Below, piece by piece: positions 25,063 to 34,481 of a stretch of 64,000 nucleotides of DNA. Source of the DNA: Tissierellia bacterium (GTDB lineage: Bacteria; Bacillota; Clostridia; Tissierellales; Peptoniphilaceae); assembly GCA_030537765.1 (NCBI GenBank), contig JAUNVH010000005.1:1-64000 (forward strand), in the 5' to 3' direction. The notes below the pieces were generated by a model, which had not been told where the DNA came from, did not search any database, and worked only from the letters and a program-made list of their open reading frames with translations. A program made the position numbers and the translations under genes. The number at the start of each line of letters is the position of its first letter. The stretch's first letter is position 1.

Positions 25063-26729
25063 TATAGTACCTCCTCAAGTTCAGCTTTTAATTCTTCTAG
25101 ATACCATGCCCTACCGTCATATTTTCTAATTAGATGATCGGCTTTGACTAAGGCATACTGTCTAATCAATCCTTCAAATTGTCCGTCGTGATTCTGTTCG
25201 ACCATAATATATTTTTTAGCCTTTTTATGATATTCCAAAAATTTATCGACTTTAAGCGGAAATACATCGGCATATGAAAGAGCCTTAATTTTATGGCCTT
25301 CTTCGTTTAGAGCTTCGACAGCTTCTTTTACAATGCCATATGTTGAACCCCAGCATACTACTAAGGTGTCAAAATCGTCCACGCCAATTTCCCATGGATC
25401 TTCCGATTCTTCTAAAACTAAATCGCCCTTTTTGGCTCTTTTGTCGACCATCTTTATTCTATTTTCGGCACTTTCATCTATGCGTCCAAATTCATTATGT
25501 TCATCTGAGTCGACCATGACAATATTGCCATTGGCTCTGCCAGGAATAAGCCTTGGGCTGACTCCCGATTCAGTAAATGCATAGCGATTATAAGTTCCCG
25601 GCTCATAATCTTTTGGATTTGCCAAATGGCGATCTATCTCTATCGATTCCAAATCGAAAGGCTCTATATTTACATTGGCATCTGCCAAATACTGATCACT
25701 TAATAAAATTACAGGTATTTGATATTTTTCTGCAATATCAAAGGCTCTGACCGTTTGATAAAATGCATCTTCTGCATTTCTAAACGCTATAATCTTTCTG
25801 GGAAATTCTCCGTGCCCAGAATGCACTAAAAATCTCAAATCTGATTGTTCAGTATTGGTTGGAAGTCCCGTTGCAGGTCCCGGCCTTTGCACATTTATAA
25901 CGACGATCGGCGTTTCTATTATGCCCGCCAAACTCATGGCCTCTTGCATAAGTGCAAGTCCTCCGCCAGATGAACCCGTCATGGCCCTAACCCCAGTATA
26001 AGCTGCACCCAATGCCATATTTAGGGCTGCGACTTCGTCTTCTACTTGGTCTACGGCAATTTCCATTTCTTCTGATGCAGCAGCCATAAAGCCTAAAACG
26101 CCTGAAGACGGCGTCATAGGATATGCGCAATAGAGTTTGCAGCCTGCTGCAACTGCTCCAAGTCCCACTGCAGAATTTCCGTCAATTAATATTGTGTCAA
26201 GCTCTCCAGCTTCTCTTTTATTATCACTTTCTAAAAGCTCATAACCATATCTCAAAGCTTCAATATTCATATCTATAAGCTCAGGTTTAAATTTGCTGCG
26301 TAAAACTTCTTTTGCATGATCTAAATTCAAACCGAGATATCTAATTATTATAGCCAATCCGACAGATGTTAACATTTTTTCATTGCCAAGTTCTTTGGCT
26401 TTCTTTATCAAATTATATTTTTTAGTTTCAGGAAAGCCTTCAATCGAATCATCACAAAAGCTCATGCCTCCAGCCTTCAATCTGGGCAGATGGCGTTCGA
26501 GCGTTTCAGCGTTCAGTGCAAATATCATATCTAATTCACGTTTGTGGCAGTGAATTGGTCTATCTGATATTCTAATTTGAAAAAAGTTATGGCCCCCTCT
26601 AACTCTAGACATATAATCAGCAGTCGTATAGACATAAAAACCATTTCTTTGCATCACCTTAGTCAAAAGATGTGCCACAGTGTCCATGCCCTGGCCGGCT
26701 GCTCCACCTATTAAAATATTATAATCCAT
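25062..26729 (-). CDS. korA: 2-oxoacid:ferredoxin oxidoreductase, fused gamma-alpha subunit
   Basis: Two domains in one chain of 555 residues. The N-terminal gamma domain (about 1-185) starts with LIGGAAGQGMDTVAHLLTKV. The alpha domain (about 190-555) has YPMTPSSGVLGFMA, SSGGGLALMQEAMSLAG and the conserved Asp/Glu block near DQVEDEVAALNMALGA. The gamma-alpha fusion is the known layout of the two-gene KorAB enzymes of anaerobes. GGAGGAGGT lies 6 bases before the ATG. korB follows with a one-base overlap. It would supply reduced ferredoxin and acyl-CoA from amino-acid-derived oxoacids, in keeping with a fermentative host. Confidence 0.88.
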   Translation of the reverse strand: MDYNILIGGAAGQGMDTVAHLLTKVMQRNGFYVYTTADYMSRVRGGHNFFQIRISDRPIHCHKRELDMIFALNAETLERHLPRLKAGGMSFCDDSIEGFPETKKYNLIKKAKELGNEKMLTSVGLAIIIRYLGLNLDHAKEVLRSKFKPELIDMNIEALRYGYELLESDNKREAGELDTILIDGNSAVGLGAVAAGCKLYCAYPMTPSSGVLGFMAAASEEMEIAVDQVEDEVAALNMALGAAYTGVRAMTGSSGGGLALMQEAMSLAGIIETPIVVINVQRPGPATGLPTNTEQSDLRFLVHSGHGEFPRKIIAFRNAEDAFYQTVRAFDIAEKYQIPVILLSDQYLADANVNIEPFDLESIEIDRHLANPKDYEPGTYNRYAFTESGVSPRLIPGRANGNIVMVDSDEHNEFGRIDESAENRIKMVDKRAKKGDLVLEESEDPWEIGVDDFDTLVVCWGSTYGIVKEAVEALNEEGHKIKALSYADVFPLKVDKFLEYHKKAKKYIMVEQNHDGQFEGLIRQYALVKADHLIRKYDGRAWYLEELKAELEEVL

Positions 26730-26966
26730 TTCTAACCTCCTCCATCATCTTATCTATGTTTTACCCTTAATTTTTTTAATTATTCTTAATATATTTAGAT
26801 TGTTTCACCATATGCAAATCATATTTTGGATAAAAACTAAATCCCGAAATGTTTTTTTATATAATTTTCGTTGAAATTTGGCCTTATTTATGAAAATATG
26901 AAAATTTTTTCAAAAATTATGAAAATAAGGCTTGCATTTTCCTGGATCATCATTTATAATTTAGTA
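26730..26966. other. Intergenic region with an AT-rich inverted repeat and a plus-strand promoter
   Basis: No gene seen. GCCTTATTT at 26881-26889 is repeated inverted as AAATAAGGC at 26923-26931, with TATGAAAA repeats between. The right arm abuts a -35 box TTGCAT (26932-26937), which with TATAAT at 26955-26960 (17-bp spacing) is the likely promoter for the T-box transcript. An operator is possible. Confidence 0.5.
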
Positions 26967-27226
26967 TAATCAAATAAAGCATTGAAGAGACGAGTAACCA
27001 AAAATCATTTCTCACAGAGAGTCGCCACATAGGTGCGAGGCGATAGAAAGCTTTTGGCGAATAAAGACTCCGAGCTTTGTGGGGGAATATCCCACAACGT
27101 AAGTCGCACGTTACAGCGAAAGAGTATGATTGTACTCTTAGAGGTATATATCGCAAGGTATATATAAAATCGGGTGGTAACGTGAAATTAGACTTCGCCC
27201 CGGAATAACCGGGAGCGAATTTTTTT
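26967..27226 (+). ncRNA. T-box riboswitch of the polar amino acid ABC importer
   Basis: All T-box landmarks are present: AGTA S-turn strand, AGAGAG, GGTGCGAGG apical loop, GCGAATAAAGACTCC with the specifier loop, T-box GGGTGGTAACGTGAAA at 27172-27187, and a strong terminator TTCGCCCCGG / CCGGGAGCGAA (27194-27219) followed by TTTTTTT. After the GAA of the S-turn the register offers AAA or AAG, both lysine. A lysine specifier is therefore likely but not certain. Confidence 0.92.
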
Positions 27227-27250
27227 ATATCAAAAATGGGAGGAAAGAAA

Positions 27251-28078
27251 ATGAAAAGACTATTATTAATCACACTATCTGCCGTGTTATTGATCGGCTT
27301 GTTGACAGCATGCGGAGGCAGTTCATCAAAGAATGAAACAGAAAGCAATGTATTGAGAGTTGGAATGGAATGTGACTATCCGCCTTATAACTGGAGTCAA
27401 AAAGATGATTCAAATGGCGCAGTCAAAGTAGAAGGTTCAAATGAATATGCAAATGGATATGATGTCCAAATTGCAAAAAAAATTGCCGAAGGCTTGGGCA
27501 AAGAATTGGTAGTAATAAAAACTTCATGGGAAGGACTAGTTCCGGCATTAGATAGCGAAACGATTGACGTTATAATTGCAGGTATGAGCCCACTTGGAGA
27601 CAGACGCGAAGTAATTGACTTTTCAGATTACTACTGGGCAAGTGATCTAGTTATGGTAGTAAAAAGAGGCAGCGAATATGAAAATGCTAGTTCACTTTCA
27701 GATTTCTCAGGCGCTAAAGTATCAGCCCAAAGTGGAACGCTTCATTATACCGTAATTGATCAGATTCCTGGAGTGGAAAAAGATGTAGCACTCGAAAGTT
27801 TTCCAACTCTAAGAGTATCACTCGAATCTGGAATTATAGATGCATATGTATCTGAAAGACCAGAAGCAGTTTCTGCAAAGCTTCATAATGAAGATTTGAC
27901 TTTTGTCGAATTAGAAGATGGTTTTGAAACTGATAATGATGAAACTGCAGTTGCAGTAGGAGTTAAAAAAGGATCCGAACTTACAGCAGAAATTAATGAA
28001 ATTTTAAAAGATATATCTGAAGATGAGCGTTTAGAATTAATGGATAGATGTATTAAAATGCAAGACGAATCAAATTGA
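27251..28078 (+). CDS. Polar amino acid ABC transporter, substrate-binding lipoprotein
   Basis: Captures an amino acid outside the cell and delivers it to the membrane permease. A lipoprotein signal (KRLLLITLSAVLLIGLLTAC, Cys21) is followed by a serine-rich spacer and a type II periplasmic-binding fold: LRVGMECDYPPYNW, the ligand Asp in YDVQIAKKIAEGL, the Arg-containing GMSPLGDRREVIDFSDYYW, and SGTLHY. A longer version from 27236 is rejected because the Shine-Dalgarno GGGAGGA would then be coding; the ATG at 27251 is 6 bases after it. It lies under the T-box, so uptake is likely tied to charging of one tRNA, possibly lysine. Confidence 0.92.
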   Translation: MKRLLLITLSAVLLIGLLTACGGSSSKNETESNVLRVGMECDYPPYNWSQKDDSNGAVKVEGSNEYANGYDVQIAKKIAEGLGKELVVIKTSWEGLVPALDSETIDVIIAGMSPLGDRREVIDFSDYYWASDLVMVVKRGSEYENASSLSDFSGAKVSAQSGTLHYTVIDQIPGVEKDVALESFPTLRVSLESGIIDAYVSERPEAVSAKLHNEDLTFVELEDGFETDNDETAVAVGVKKGSELTAEINEILKDISEDERLELMDRCIKMQDESN

Positions 28079-28089
28079 GGTGAAGCTAG

Positions 28090-28818
28090 ATGTTTTTAAA
28101 ATCAATGTGGAAGATATTTATTGACAATCTTCCAATGTTTGGTGCCGGAGTTGCAAAGACGATAATAATATCTTTAATAGGAACAGTAATTGGGCTTATA
28201 ATAGGATTAGTAGTGGCAATTGTGCGCACTAGTCCTCGCCCAATCGACAAATTTAAAGCAGCTTTATTAAAGTTTTTTCACGGACTGACGAGTATCTATA
28301 TAACATTTTTTAGAGGCACGCCAATGATTGTGCAGGCCATGGTTATGTATTATGGATTTAAAAAAGTTACTGGCATAGAACTGGATAGAATGTTTGCAGC
28401 CTGTCTTATAGTTTCAATAAATACTGGCGCTTATCTCACAGAAGTCGTTAGAGGCGGCATTGAAGGCGTTTCAATAGGCCAAATGGAAGCTGCTCAAACT
28501 CTGGGGCTTAGCCATTTTAAAACTATGAGACTGATCATACTTCCTCAAGCTATGCGTTCGGCATTGCCGGCTATTGGAAATGAATTTATCATAAATGTCA
28601 AAGACACCTCGGTTTTAAATGTCATAAGTGTTACTGAATTATACTTTACGACAAAGTCGATAGCCTCAAATAATTTTATGTTTTTCGAGACGTATTTTGT
28701 AACTTGCATTATCTATCTGATTATGACCTTAGTAATTACGACTATACTTCATTTGATTGAAAATAAATTGAGAGGTCCTTCAGAATATAGAGTAGTTACG
28801 AATCAAATTCAAGTTTAG
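28090..28818 (+). CDS. Polar amino acid ABC transporter, permease
   Basis: An inner-membrane permease of the HisM/GlnP family, 242 residues with about five helices. The cytoplasmic coupling motif that docks on the ATPase is seen as [20 protein letters not shown], and the N-terminal block [16 protein letters not shown] is typical. GAGGTGA lies 6 bases before the ATG and overlaps the stop of the binding-protein gene. One permease gene only, so the transporter would be a homodimer of this subunit with two ATPases. Part of the three-gene T-box operon. Confidence 0.93.
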   Translation: MFLKSMWKIFIDNLPMFGAGVAKTIIISLIGTVIGLIIGLVVAIVRTSPRPIDKFKAALLKFFHGLTSIYITFFRGTPMIVQAMVMYYGFKKVTGIELDRMFAACLIVSINTGAYLTEVVRGGIEGVSIGQMEAAQTLGLSHFKTMRLIILPQAMRSALPAIGNEFIINVKDTSVLNVISVTELYFTTKSIASNNFMFFETYFVTCIIYLIMTLVITTILHLIENKLRGPSEYRVVTNQIQV

Positions 28819-28826
28819 GTGAAGAT

Positions 28827-29561
28827 ATGGAAAAAATATTTGAAATTAGACATTTAGGAAAATCTTTTGGTGACCACGAAGTTTTAAAAGATGTGAACTT
28901 TGATGTCTATCAATCTGAAATAGTGAGCTTAATAGGCCCATCTGGTAGTGGAAAATCAACACTTTTAAGATGTATAAATTTATTGGAAATGCCCACGAGT
29001 GGAGAAATTAGATTCTATGGCGAAAATGTGCTCTCACATTTAGACAGACTTTCTAAATTTAGACAAGAAATTGGAATGGTCTTTCAAAATTTCAATCTCT
29101 TTGAAAATTTAAATGCACTTGAAAACTGTATTATCGGTCAGGTTGAAGTCAGAGGCATCGACAGAAATACAGCTAAGGAAACGGCCATGAAAAATTTGGA
29201 ATCGGTTGGCATGGCGCAATATATAAATGCTCGCCCATCGCAACTTTCTGGAGGGCAAAAACAACGTGTCGCCATTGCAAGAGCTCTTTCTATGAATCCA
29301 AAAGCGATTCTATTTGACGAGCCCACCTCGGCATTAGATCCAGAAACTATTGACGAAGTTTTAAATGTCATAAGCGATTTGACAAAAACGGGAATCACAA
29401 TGCTCATCGTAACGCATGAAATGAGCTTTGCAAAAGATGTTTCAGACAGAGTAGTATTTATGGACGGAGGCGTAATTGTAGAAGAAGGCCCGCCTAAAGA
29501 ACTATTCGAAAATCCAAAAGAAGATAGAACTAAAGAATTTTTGAGAAGAATAATCAGATAA
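28827..29561 (+). CDS. Polar amino acid ABC transporter, ATP-binding protein
   Basis: The energising subunit of the amino acid importer (GlnQ/HisP type), 244 residues. Walker A is [10 protein letters not shown], the Q-loop is [10 protein letters not shown], the signature is [15 protein letters not shown], Walker B is [12 protein letters not shown] and the switch His is in IVTHEM. TAGGTGA precedes the ATG 8 bases after the permease stop. Last gene of the T-box operon, closed by the hairpin at 29561. No C-terminal regulatory (NIL) domain is present, which separates it from MetN. Confidence 0.95.
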   Translation: MEKIFEIRHLGKSFGDHEVLKDVNFDVYQSEIVSLIGPSGSGKSTLLRCINLLEMPTSGEIRFYGENVLSHLDRLSKFRQEIGMVFQNFNLFENLNALENCIIGQVEVRGIDRNTAKETAMKNLESVGMAQYINARPSQLSGGQKQRVAIARALSMNPKAILFDEPTSALDPETIDEVLNVISDLTKTGITMLIVTHEMSFAKDVSDRVVFMDGGVIVEEGPPKELFENPKEDRTKEFLRRIIR

Positions 29562-29591
29562 AATGCTCGGATATTAAAATTCCGAGCATTT
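29561..29591. terminator. Bidirectional terminator between the importer and the SLH gene
   Basis: Perfect 11-bp stem AAATGCTCGGA / TCCGAGCATTT, T-run after it on the plus strand. It serves both converging genes. Confidence 0.9.
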
Positions 29592-29593
29592 TT

Positions 29594-30646
29594 TTAATTC
29601 TTTAAAATTCCTTTTAATCTGGCTGAAATTATTATCGCCTGTTCTATTGTCAGATTGCCAAGTGGAGCAAAAATTATTTGATCTTTATCTTTTACTCCTT
29701 CCATCAAATTGTTCTTTGAAATGGGATCTTCTATTTGAGATACTAATTTTACATCTCTTTTTGCCCAATTAGAAATATTTTCTTGATCTTTATAATTAAA
29801 TTCTCTCTCCTTATGCTCTATTTTAAAATAATATATGGCATTTGAAAGAATTACAGCAGCTTGTTCTCTAGTCAGATAATCATCTGGCCCAAATTGTTCA
29901 TTGCCATAGCCTTTTATAATATTCATATCGTATGCGGCAAGTATTAATTTATCATCTGATATATCTTTAAAATAGCTCTCAATCTCAAGCTTTTCTTTAT
30001 CTATGAATTCATCAATATCCATATCTTTAGCTTTTAATATACAATTCATTATCAAATGTATAAAATCTCTTCTATTTATATTCTCATAGAAATTTTCTTG
30101 CAATTTTAAAGGCACATAACCATCAGATATGGTTGAATAAATTTGACTTTGAGCCCAGCTAGATGGACCAGTCTCTTTTGTTTCTTTAATAAGTTTGAAG
30201 GGCAACATATTTTCTGCGTCTTTAATATAATTTGCATTGCCTTTAAAAATATTATTTTCCAATCTTCCAATAAAATTAATAAGACTACTTTTTGAATCCA
30301 TAAGCAGTATATCTTTTCCGTAGATTTCTATACTTAAATCTGCTTTTTTGAACACATCGCAGATAAATTTGCTAGAGTCGACTATTTTTCCTCCAGGCAC
30401 TGGATAAGTATTCACCAATGCCTTATCTTTTTTATTATCTTGGTAAATCTTTATTAATACGCCAATTCTCTCTTCATTATCGCCCATATAGCCCAAATAA
30501 TTTCCTAGTATATCAGTTTTTAAAACCGTAGGCTCATATGTGACAGAAGTTACTGCATCGACATCGTCAGTTTTGTTAGTTGCAAAAATATTTTGTGAAG
30601 ATAAAATTAAAAGAATTGCCATAAATATTGTAATAATTTTTTTCAT
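29594..30646 (-). CDS. Secreted S-layer-homology (SLH) domain protein
   Basis: A signal peptide (KKIITIFMAILLILSS, cleavage after about residue 22) is followed by a unique region of about 180 residues and two SLH-type motifs near the C-terminus. The first is YFKDISDDKLILAAYDMNII, then GYGNEQFGPDDYLTREQAAV; the second starts near ANRDV-like WAKRDVKLVSQIED and contains NLTIEQAIIISARL. SLH domains bind pyruvylated secondary cell-wall polymers, so the protein should sit on the cell surface. The unique region is not recognised. GGGGAGA precedes the ATG. It follows mnmA after 12 bases. Confidence 0.78.
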   Translation of the reverse strand: MKKIITIFMAILLILSSQNIFATNKTDDVDAVTSVTYEPTVLKTDILGNYLGYMGDNEERIGVLIKIYQDNKKDKALVNTYPVPGGKIVDSSKFICDVFKKADLSIEIYGKDILLMDSKSSLINFIGRLENNIFKGNANYIKDAENMLPFKLIKETKETGPSSWAQSQIYSTISDGYVPLKLQENFYENINRRDFIHLIMNCILKAKDMDIDEFIDKEKLEIESYFKDISDDKLILAAYDMNIIKGYGNEQFGPDDYLTREQAAVILSNAIYYFKIEHKEREFNYKDQENISNWAKRDVKLVSQIEDPISKNNLMEGVKDKDQIIFAPLGNLTIEQAIIISARLKGILKN

Positions 30647-30658
30647 CTTTCTCCCCTA

Positions 30659-31702
30659 TCAATAAGAATCTACAATAATTCCGCCGCAAATTACAAAATC
30701 ATTATCGTATACGACTAGAGATTGGCCTTTTGCAACGGCTCTTTGCGGTTTTTCAAATTCAAATATCAATCTATTGTCTTCGTATCTACATTTTCCTTTG
30801 CCTTCACTTTTTGAATATCTAGTTTTGGCAGTGAATATCTTTTTGTCTAAATCTATTTTATAATCTTCATTTACAAAATTAATATCGGCTGCCACTACTG
30901 TGTTTGTAAATAGATTTTCATTTTCACAAAGCACGATTTCGTTTTTGTCGATATCTAATTTCTTTACAAATACTCGCTTGCCGGCTGCAATTCCCAAGCC
31001 TCTTCTTTGGCCCACTGTATAAAATTCTATTCCTTCATGCTTACCCAAAACTTTTCCAGCTTCATCGACTATATTGCCAGTTTTTGCATCTGTGATTCTC
31101 TGTTTTAAAAAGTTTTTCGTGTCTCCATCGGGGATAAAGCAGACATCTTCAGAATCTTTTTTTTGCCAAATTTCTATGCCCTTATCCTTTACTATCTTTC
31201 TAACTTCGGCTTTTGTATAATCTTCTATTGGAAAGATGAGTCGCTTTAAAATTTCTTGATTCAGATTATATAAAAAATAACTTTGATCTTTATTTATATC
31301 ATCTGCTCTTTTTAGTCTAAAGCCCGTTTCATCTTTTGTGACTTTGGCATAATGGCCCGTGGAGAGCAGTTCGCAATTATATTTATCTGCAAGTTTTAAT
31401 AGTTCGCCAAATTTAATTTTCATATTGCATCTTATACAAGGATTTGGCGTAATACCTTTTTTGTAAGTATTTACAAAGTCGGATATTATATCTTTTTGAA
31501 ACAGTTCTCTAAAATCGGCCACAATATGCTCAATGCCCAAGACATCTGATGCGTATTTTGCATCTTCAATTGCCTTATAAGATTCTTCTTGTTCGATCAA
31601 AAGCATAGTCACACCTAAGACTTCGTAACCGCTCTCTTTTAGCACAATGGCTGCCGCAGTCGAATCTACGCCCCCCGACATTCCGACTAAGACTCTGACC
31701 AT
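30659..31702 (-). CDS. mnmA: tRNA-specific 2-thiouridylase
   Basis: Adds sulfur to U34 of Lys, Glu and Gln tRNAs. The PP-loop MSGGVDSTAAA is at the N-terminus. The two catalytic cysteines appear in NPCIRCNMKIKF and in EDVCFIPDGD, and YTVGQRRGLGI marks the middle domain. The 347 residues are normal. AGGAGGC stands before the ATG. It overlaps the end of glmM by 16 bases. The sulfur donor protein IscS/NifS is not in this window. Confidence 0.97.
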   Translation of the reverse strand: MVRVLVGMSGGVDSTAAAIVLKESGYEVLGVTMLLIEQEESYKAIEDAKYASDVLGIEHIVADFRELFQKDIISDFVNTYKKGITPNPCIRCNMKIKFGELLKLADKYNCELLSTGHYAKVTKDETGFRLKRADDINKDQSYFLYNLNQEILKRLIFPIEDYTKAEVRKIVKDKGIEIWQKKDSEDVCFIPDGDTKNFLKQRITDAKTGNIVDEAGKVLGKHEGIEFYTVGQRRGLGIAAGKRVFVKKLDIDKNEIVLCENENLFTNTVVAADINFVNEDYKIDLDKKIFTAKTRYSKSEGKGKCRYEDNRLIFEFEKPQRAVAKGQSLVVYDNDFVICGGIIVDSY

Positions 31703-33054
31703 ACTTTTGTGCCTCCTAATTTTTCTTCTATCAAATTCACCAGATTTTTCGCCTCTGCTTTTATCATATCTTTATCTTCACCCTCAATCATTACACGCAC
31801 CAATGGTTCTGTGCCTGAGGGCCTTATTACGACTCTGCCCCTTTTGTGAAATTTTTCTTCAATTTTTGCAATTGCCATTTTTATTTCTTCTACTTCCATA
31901 TATTTATATTTATTTTCGTTTTTTACATTTGCATTTAATAATACTTGAGGAAAGTTTTTCATCAAGCCATTCAATTCAGACGGCAACTGATTCATTTCCA
32001 GTATATAATTTAAAAGTTGAATTGCTGTGGCTAAGCCATCTCCGGTAGTATTATTGTCTAGATAGATTATATGGCCACTCTGTTCGCCACCAACAGTATA
32101 GCCCGATTTTAACATCTCTTCTAATACATATCTATCGCCTACTTTTGTCTTTATAACTTTCCCGCCAATTGATTCCATAAATACATCTAAGCCCATATTG
32201 GTCATAACTGTGCCTACGACTGTATCTTTTGGCAGTGCATCTCTTTCAATTAAATATTTTGCAGTAATTGCCAAAATATGATCGCCGTCTATAATATCTC
32301 CTTTTTCATCGACGGCAATAATTCTATCGGCATCGCCATCGAATGAAAAGCCCATAAAGGCATTAGTTTCCAACACTAATTTGCTAATCAATTCAGGGTT
32401 TGTAGAACCGCAATTATCGTTAATATTTTTGCCATCGGGATTTGTATTCATGGCGATTGTCTTTGCGCCAAGTAGATTGAAAATTTCTGGAGCAATTTTT
32501 GACAAAGCCCCATTTCCACAGTCTAGCGCAATAGTTTTGTCTGATAGATCACATTCGCATAGATCTAAAATATAGTCTTCATAATCTTTTATTTTATAAG
32601 ACGCATCAAAAATTCTGCCCACATCTTCTCCGCTGGGCCTGTTTGACAATTCAATTCCGTCAATTATAATATCTTCGATTCGCTTTTCTATCTCGTCAGA
32701 AAGTTTAAAGCCTTCGTTATTAAAAATCTTAATTCCATTATATTCATATGGATTATGCGATGCGCTAATCATAATGCTCATCAAAACTTCGTGTTCCATT
32801 GTGAGATAGGAAACTGCAGGGGTTGGTAAAACTCCCAAATCGTAAACATCGACTCCCATAGACATAAGGCCTGCAGAAAGTGATGCAAATAATAGATCGC
32901 CTGAATATCTCGTATCTCTGCCTATAAATACACTGCCAGTTCTTTCGCCATGCAAAACATAGGCCGCAGCTCTGCCAATGCTATATGCCATCTCTGGTGT
33001 TAAATCTCTGTTGGCAACGCCTCTAACACCGTCTGTTCCAAATAATCTTCCCAA
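31687..33054 (-). CDS. glmM: Phosphoglucosamine mutase
   Basis: Interconverts glucosamine-6-phosphate and glucosamine-1-phosphate for cell-wall precursors, the step after GlmS, which is encoded at 49873. The catalytic serine loop is ISASHNPYEYNG, the Mg loop is SFDGDADRII, the sugar loop is GEQSGHII and the phosphate loop is RPSGTEPLVRVM. The 455 residues are normal. The start codon is TTG at 33054, supported by CGGAGGA 6 bases upstream and by the family N-terminus GRLFGTDGVRG. It overlaps mnmA by 16 bases and follows cca after 15. Confidence 0.97.
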   Translation of the reverse strand: MGRLFGTDGVRGVANRDLTPEMAYSIGRAAAYVLHGERTGSVFIGRDTRYSGDLLFASLSAGLMSMGVDVYDLGVLPTPAVSYLTMEHEVLMSIMISASHNPYEYNGIKIFNNEGFKLSDEIEKRIEDIIIDGIELSNRPSGEDVGRIFDASYKIKDYEDYILDLCECDLSDKTIALDCGNGALSKIAPEIFNLLGAKTIAMNTNPDGKNINDNCGSTNPELISKLVLETNAFMGFSFDGDADRIIAVDEKGDIIDGDHILAITAKYLIERDALPKDTVVGTVMTNMGLDVFMESIGGKVIKTKVGDRYVLEEMLKSGYTVGGEQSGHIIYLDNNTTGDGLATAIQLLNYILEMNQLPSELNGLMKNFPQVLLNANVKNENKYKYMEVEEIKMAIAKIEEKFHKRGRVVIRPSGTEPLVRVMIEGEDKDMIKAEAKNLVNLIEEKLGGTKVWSES

Positions 33055-33069
33055 ATTATTCCTCCGTAT

Positions 33070-34392
33070 CTAAAATTTATCTCTAATAATTTCTATAAGT
33101 TTTTCTTTTTCATTTAGCTTTTCATCTTCTAAGACTAAATCATTTAAATAATTTAAAATTTCACCAATGATTTTTCCCTCTTCAAAACCTAGAGCTTTGA
33201 TATCATTGCCATTTATTGCCAATGTGCTTATGCTATAAGATTCATTTGAATTTAAAATCTCATAAGCCAAATTTTTTCTCTCAATTAAGAATTCTATATC
33301 TCGCTCGTCAGTCGTACAAATTCTATCTGCAATCATAAGATCTAAAAGATCAAAAATATATTCTTCTCCCACTTTTGCAATCAATCTTTTAACTGCTTTC
33401 TTTTTCATAACTTCGTGTGCTTTCATATGATTGTAGATGAGAGAATCGACTTCGTTAATTGTCTTTTTGCTATATTTTAAACGCTTCAAAATCTCTCGGC
33501 TGAGCTTTGCTCCCTCAATTTCATGACCATAAAAATGGCCTTTGCCGTCTTCGCCAATAGTTAGTAAATCGGGCTTTGAAATATCGTGCATTAATGCTGC
33601 AAGCCTCAGATGAAGTTTTGGCGGACAATTGTCGACCACGCAGAGCATATGATCAAATAATGTCTTTTGATGATATGGCGTCATCTGATCAAAGCCAACT
33701 GTGGGCATAATCTCTGGCATAATAATTTCTAATGCTCCAATTTCTTCCATTAGATAGATGCCTCTAGATGGAATTTCTGAAAGCATGATTTTATTAAATT
33801 CTGATTGAATTCTTTCAGCACTAATATATTTTAAACCATGCGCCAAATCTTTCATTGCTATCAATGTATTTTCTTCAATCGTGAAATTTAGTTTAGATTT
33901 AAATCTAATACCTCTAAGTATTCTCAAATAGTCTTCTTTAAAGCGCTTTTTAGGGTCTCCAACAGCTCTTATAATTTCATTTTCAATATCGTATTTGCCT
34001 CCGAATGGATCATAGATTTTTCTATTTCTATCCATAGCGATAGCATTTATTGTAAAATCTCTTCTAGATAAATCTAATTCTAAATCGTCGACAAATTTAA
34101 CCCAATCTGGTCTCCTGCCGTCTGAATAAGACCCTTCAGTTCTAAAGGTAGTAATCTCGACTCGAACATTGGTCTTTATCAAGATTAAAGTCCCGAATTC
34201 AATGCCAGTATCTACAATCTTATAATCGTTAAAAATCTCTTTCATTTCATTTGGACTAGCATCAGTTGTCAGATCGTAATCTTCAGGTTCTTTGCCCATT
34301 AAAATATCTCTGACACTGCCTCCTACAATATAGCCTAGAAAATTATTTTCTTCCAGTCTTTTTAATATATAGTCAATCTCTTTTGGTATCAT
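33070..34392 (-). CDS. cca: CCA-adding tRNA nucleotidyltransferase with HD domain
   Basis: Builds or repairs the CCA end of tRNA. The nucleotidyltransferase block GGSVRDILMGKEPEDYDLTT holds the catalytic Asp pair. VEITTFRTEG and SRRDFTINAIAMD follow, then RRGIRF-like ILRGIRFKSKL, and an HD domain (HLRLAALMHDISKP) in the second half. At 440 residues with an HD domain it is the usual Firmicute form. TAGGTGA precedes the ATG. First gene of the cca-glmM-mnmA-SLH block on the minus strand. Confidence 0.95.
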   Translation of the reverse strand: MIPKEIDYILKRLEENNFLGYIVGGSVRDILMGKEPEDYDLTTDASPNEMKEIFNDYKIVDTGIEFGTLILIKTNVRVEITTFRTEGSYSDGRRPDWVKFVDDLELDLSRRDFTINAIAMDRNRKIYDPFGGKYDIENEIIRAVGDPKKRFKEDYLRILRGIRFKSKLNFTIEENTLIAMKDLAHGLKYISAERIQSEFNKIMLSEIPSRGIYLMEEIGALEIIMPEIMPTVGFDQMTPYHQKTLFDHMLCVVDNCPPKLHLRLAALMHDISKPDLLTIGEDGKGHFYGHEIEGAKLSREILKRLKYSKKTINEVDSLIYNHMKAHEVMKKKAVKRLIAKVGEEYIFDLLDLMIADRICTTDERDIEFLIERKNLAYEILNSNESYSISTLAINGNDIKALGFEEGKIIGEILNYLNDLVLEDEKLNEKEKLIEIIRDKF

Positions 34393-34457
34393 AATTTCAC
34401 CTATAATGATTATAACACAAGATATTCTGCAATAAGGTTACAATTTATACACAAAAA

Positions 34458-34481
34458 AAGAGACGATTTTACTCATCTCTT
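34458..34481 (-). terminator. Terminator overlapping the stop of the LysR gene
   Basis: A 9-bp stem (AAGAGATGA with TCGTCTCTT on the minus strand, one G-U pair) and T7 run. The left arm includes the last sense codons and the stop of the gene. Confidence 0.75.

Noticed and set aside
26960-27226. Protein-coding frame on the minus strand across the T-box (132 codons, ending at 26950)
   Set aside because: It covers conserved RNA structure elements, has no ribosome site and is a shadow of the leader.
27236-27250. Earlier start for the amino acid binding lipoprotein
   Set aside because: The Shine-Dalgarno sequence would be translated, and the signal peptide would gain an unneeded five residues before its basic start.
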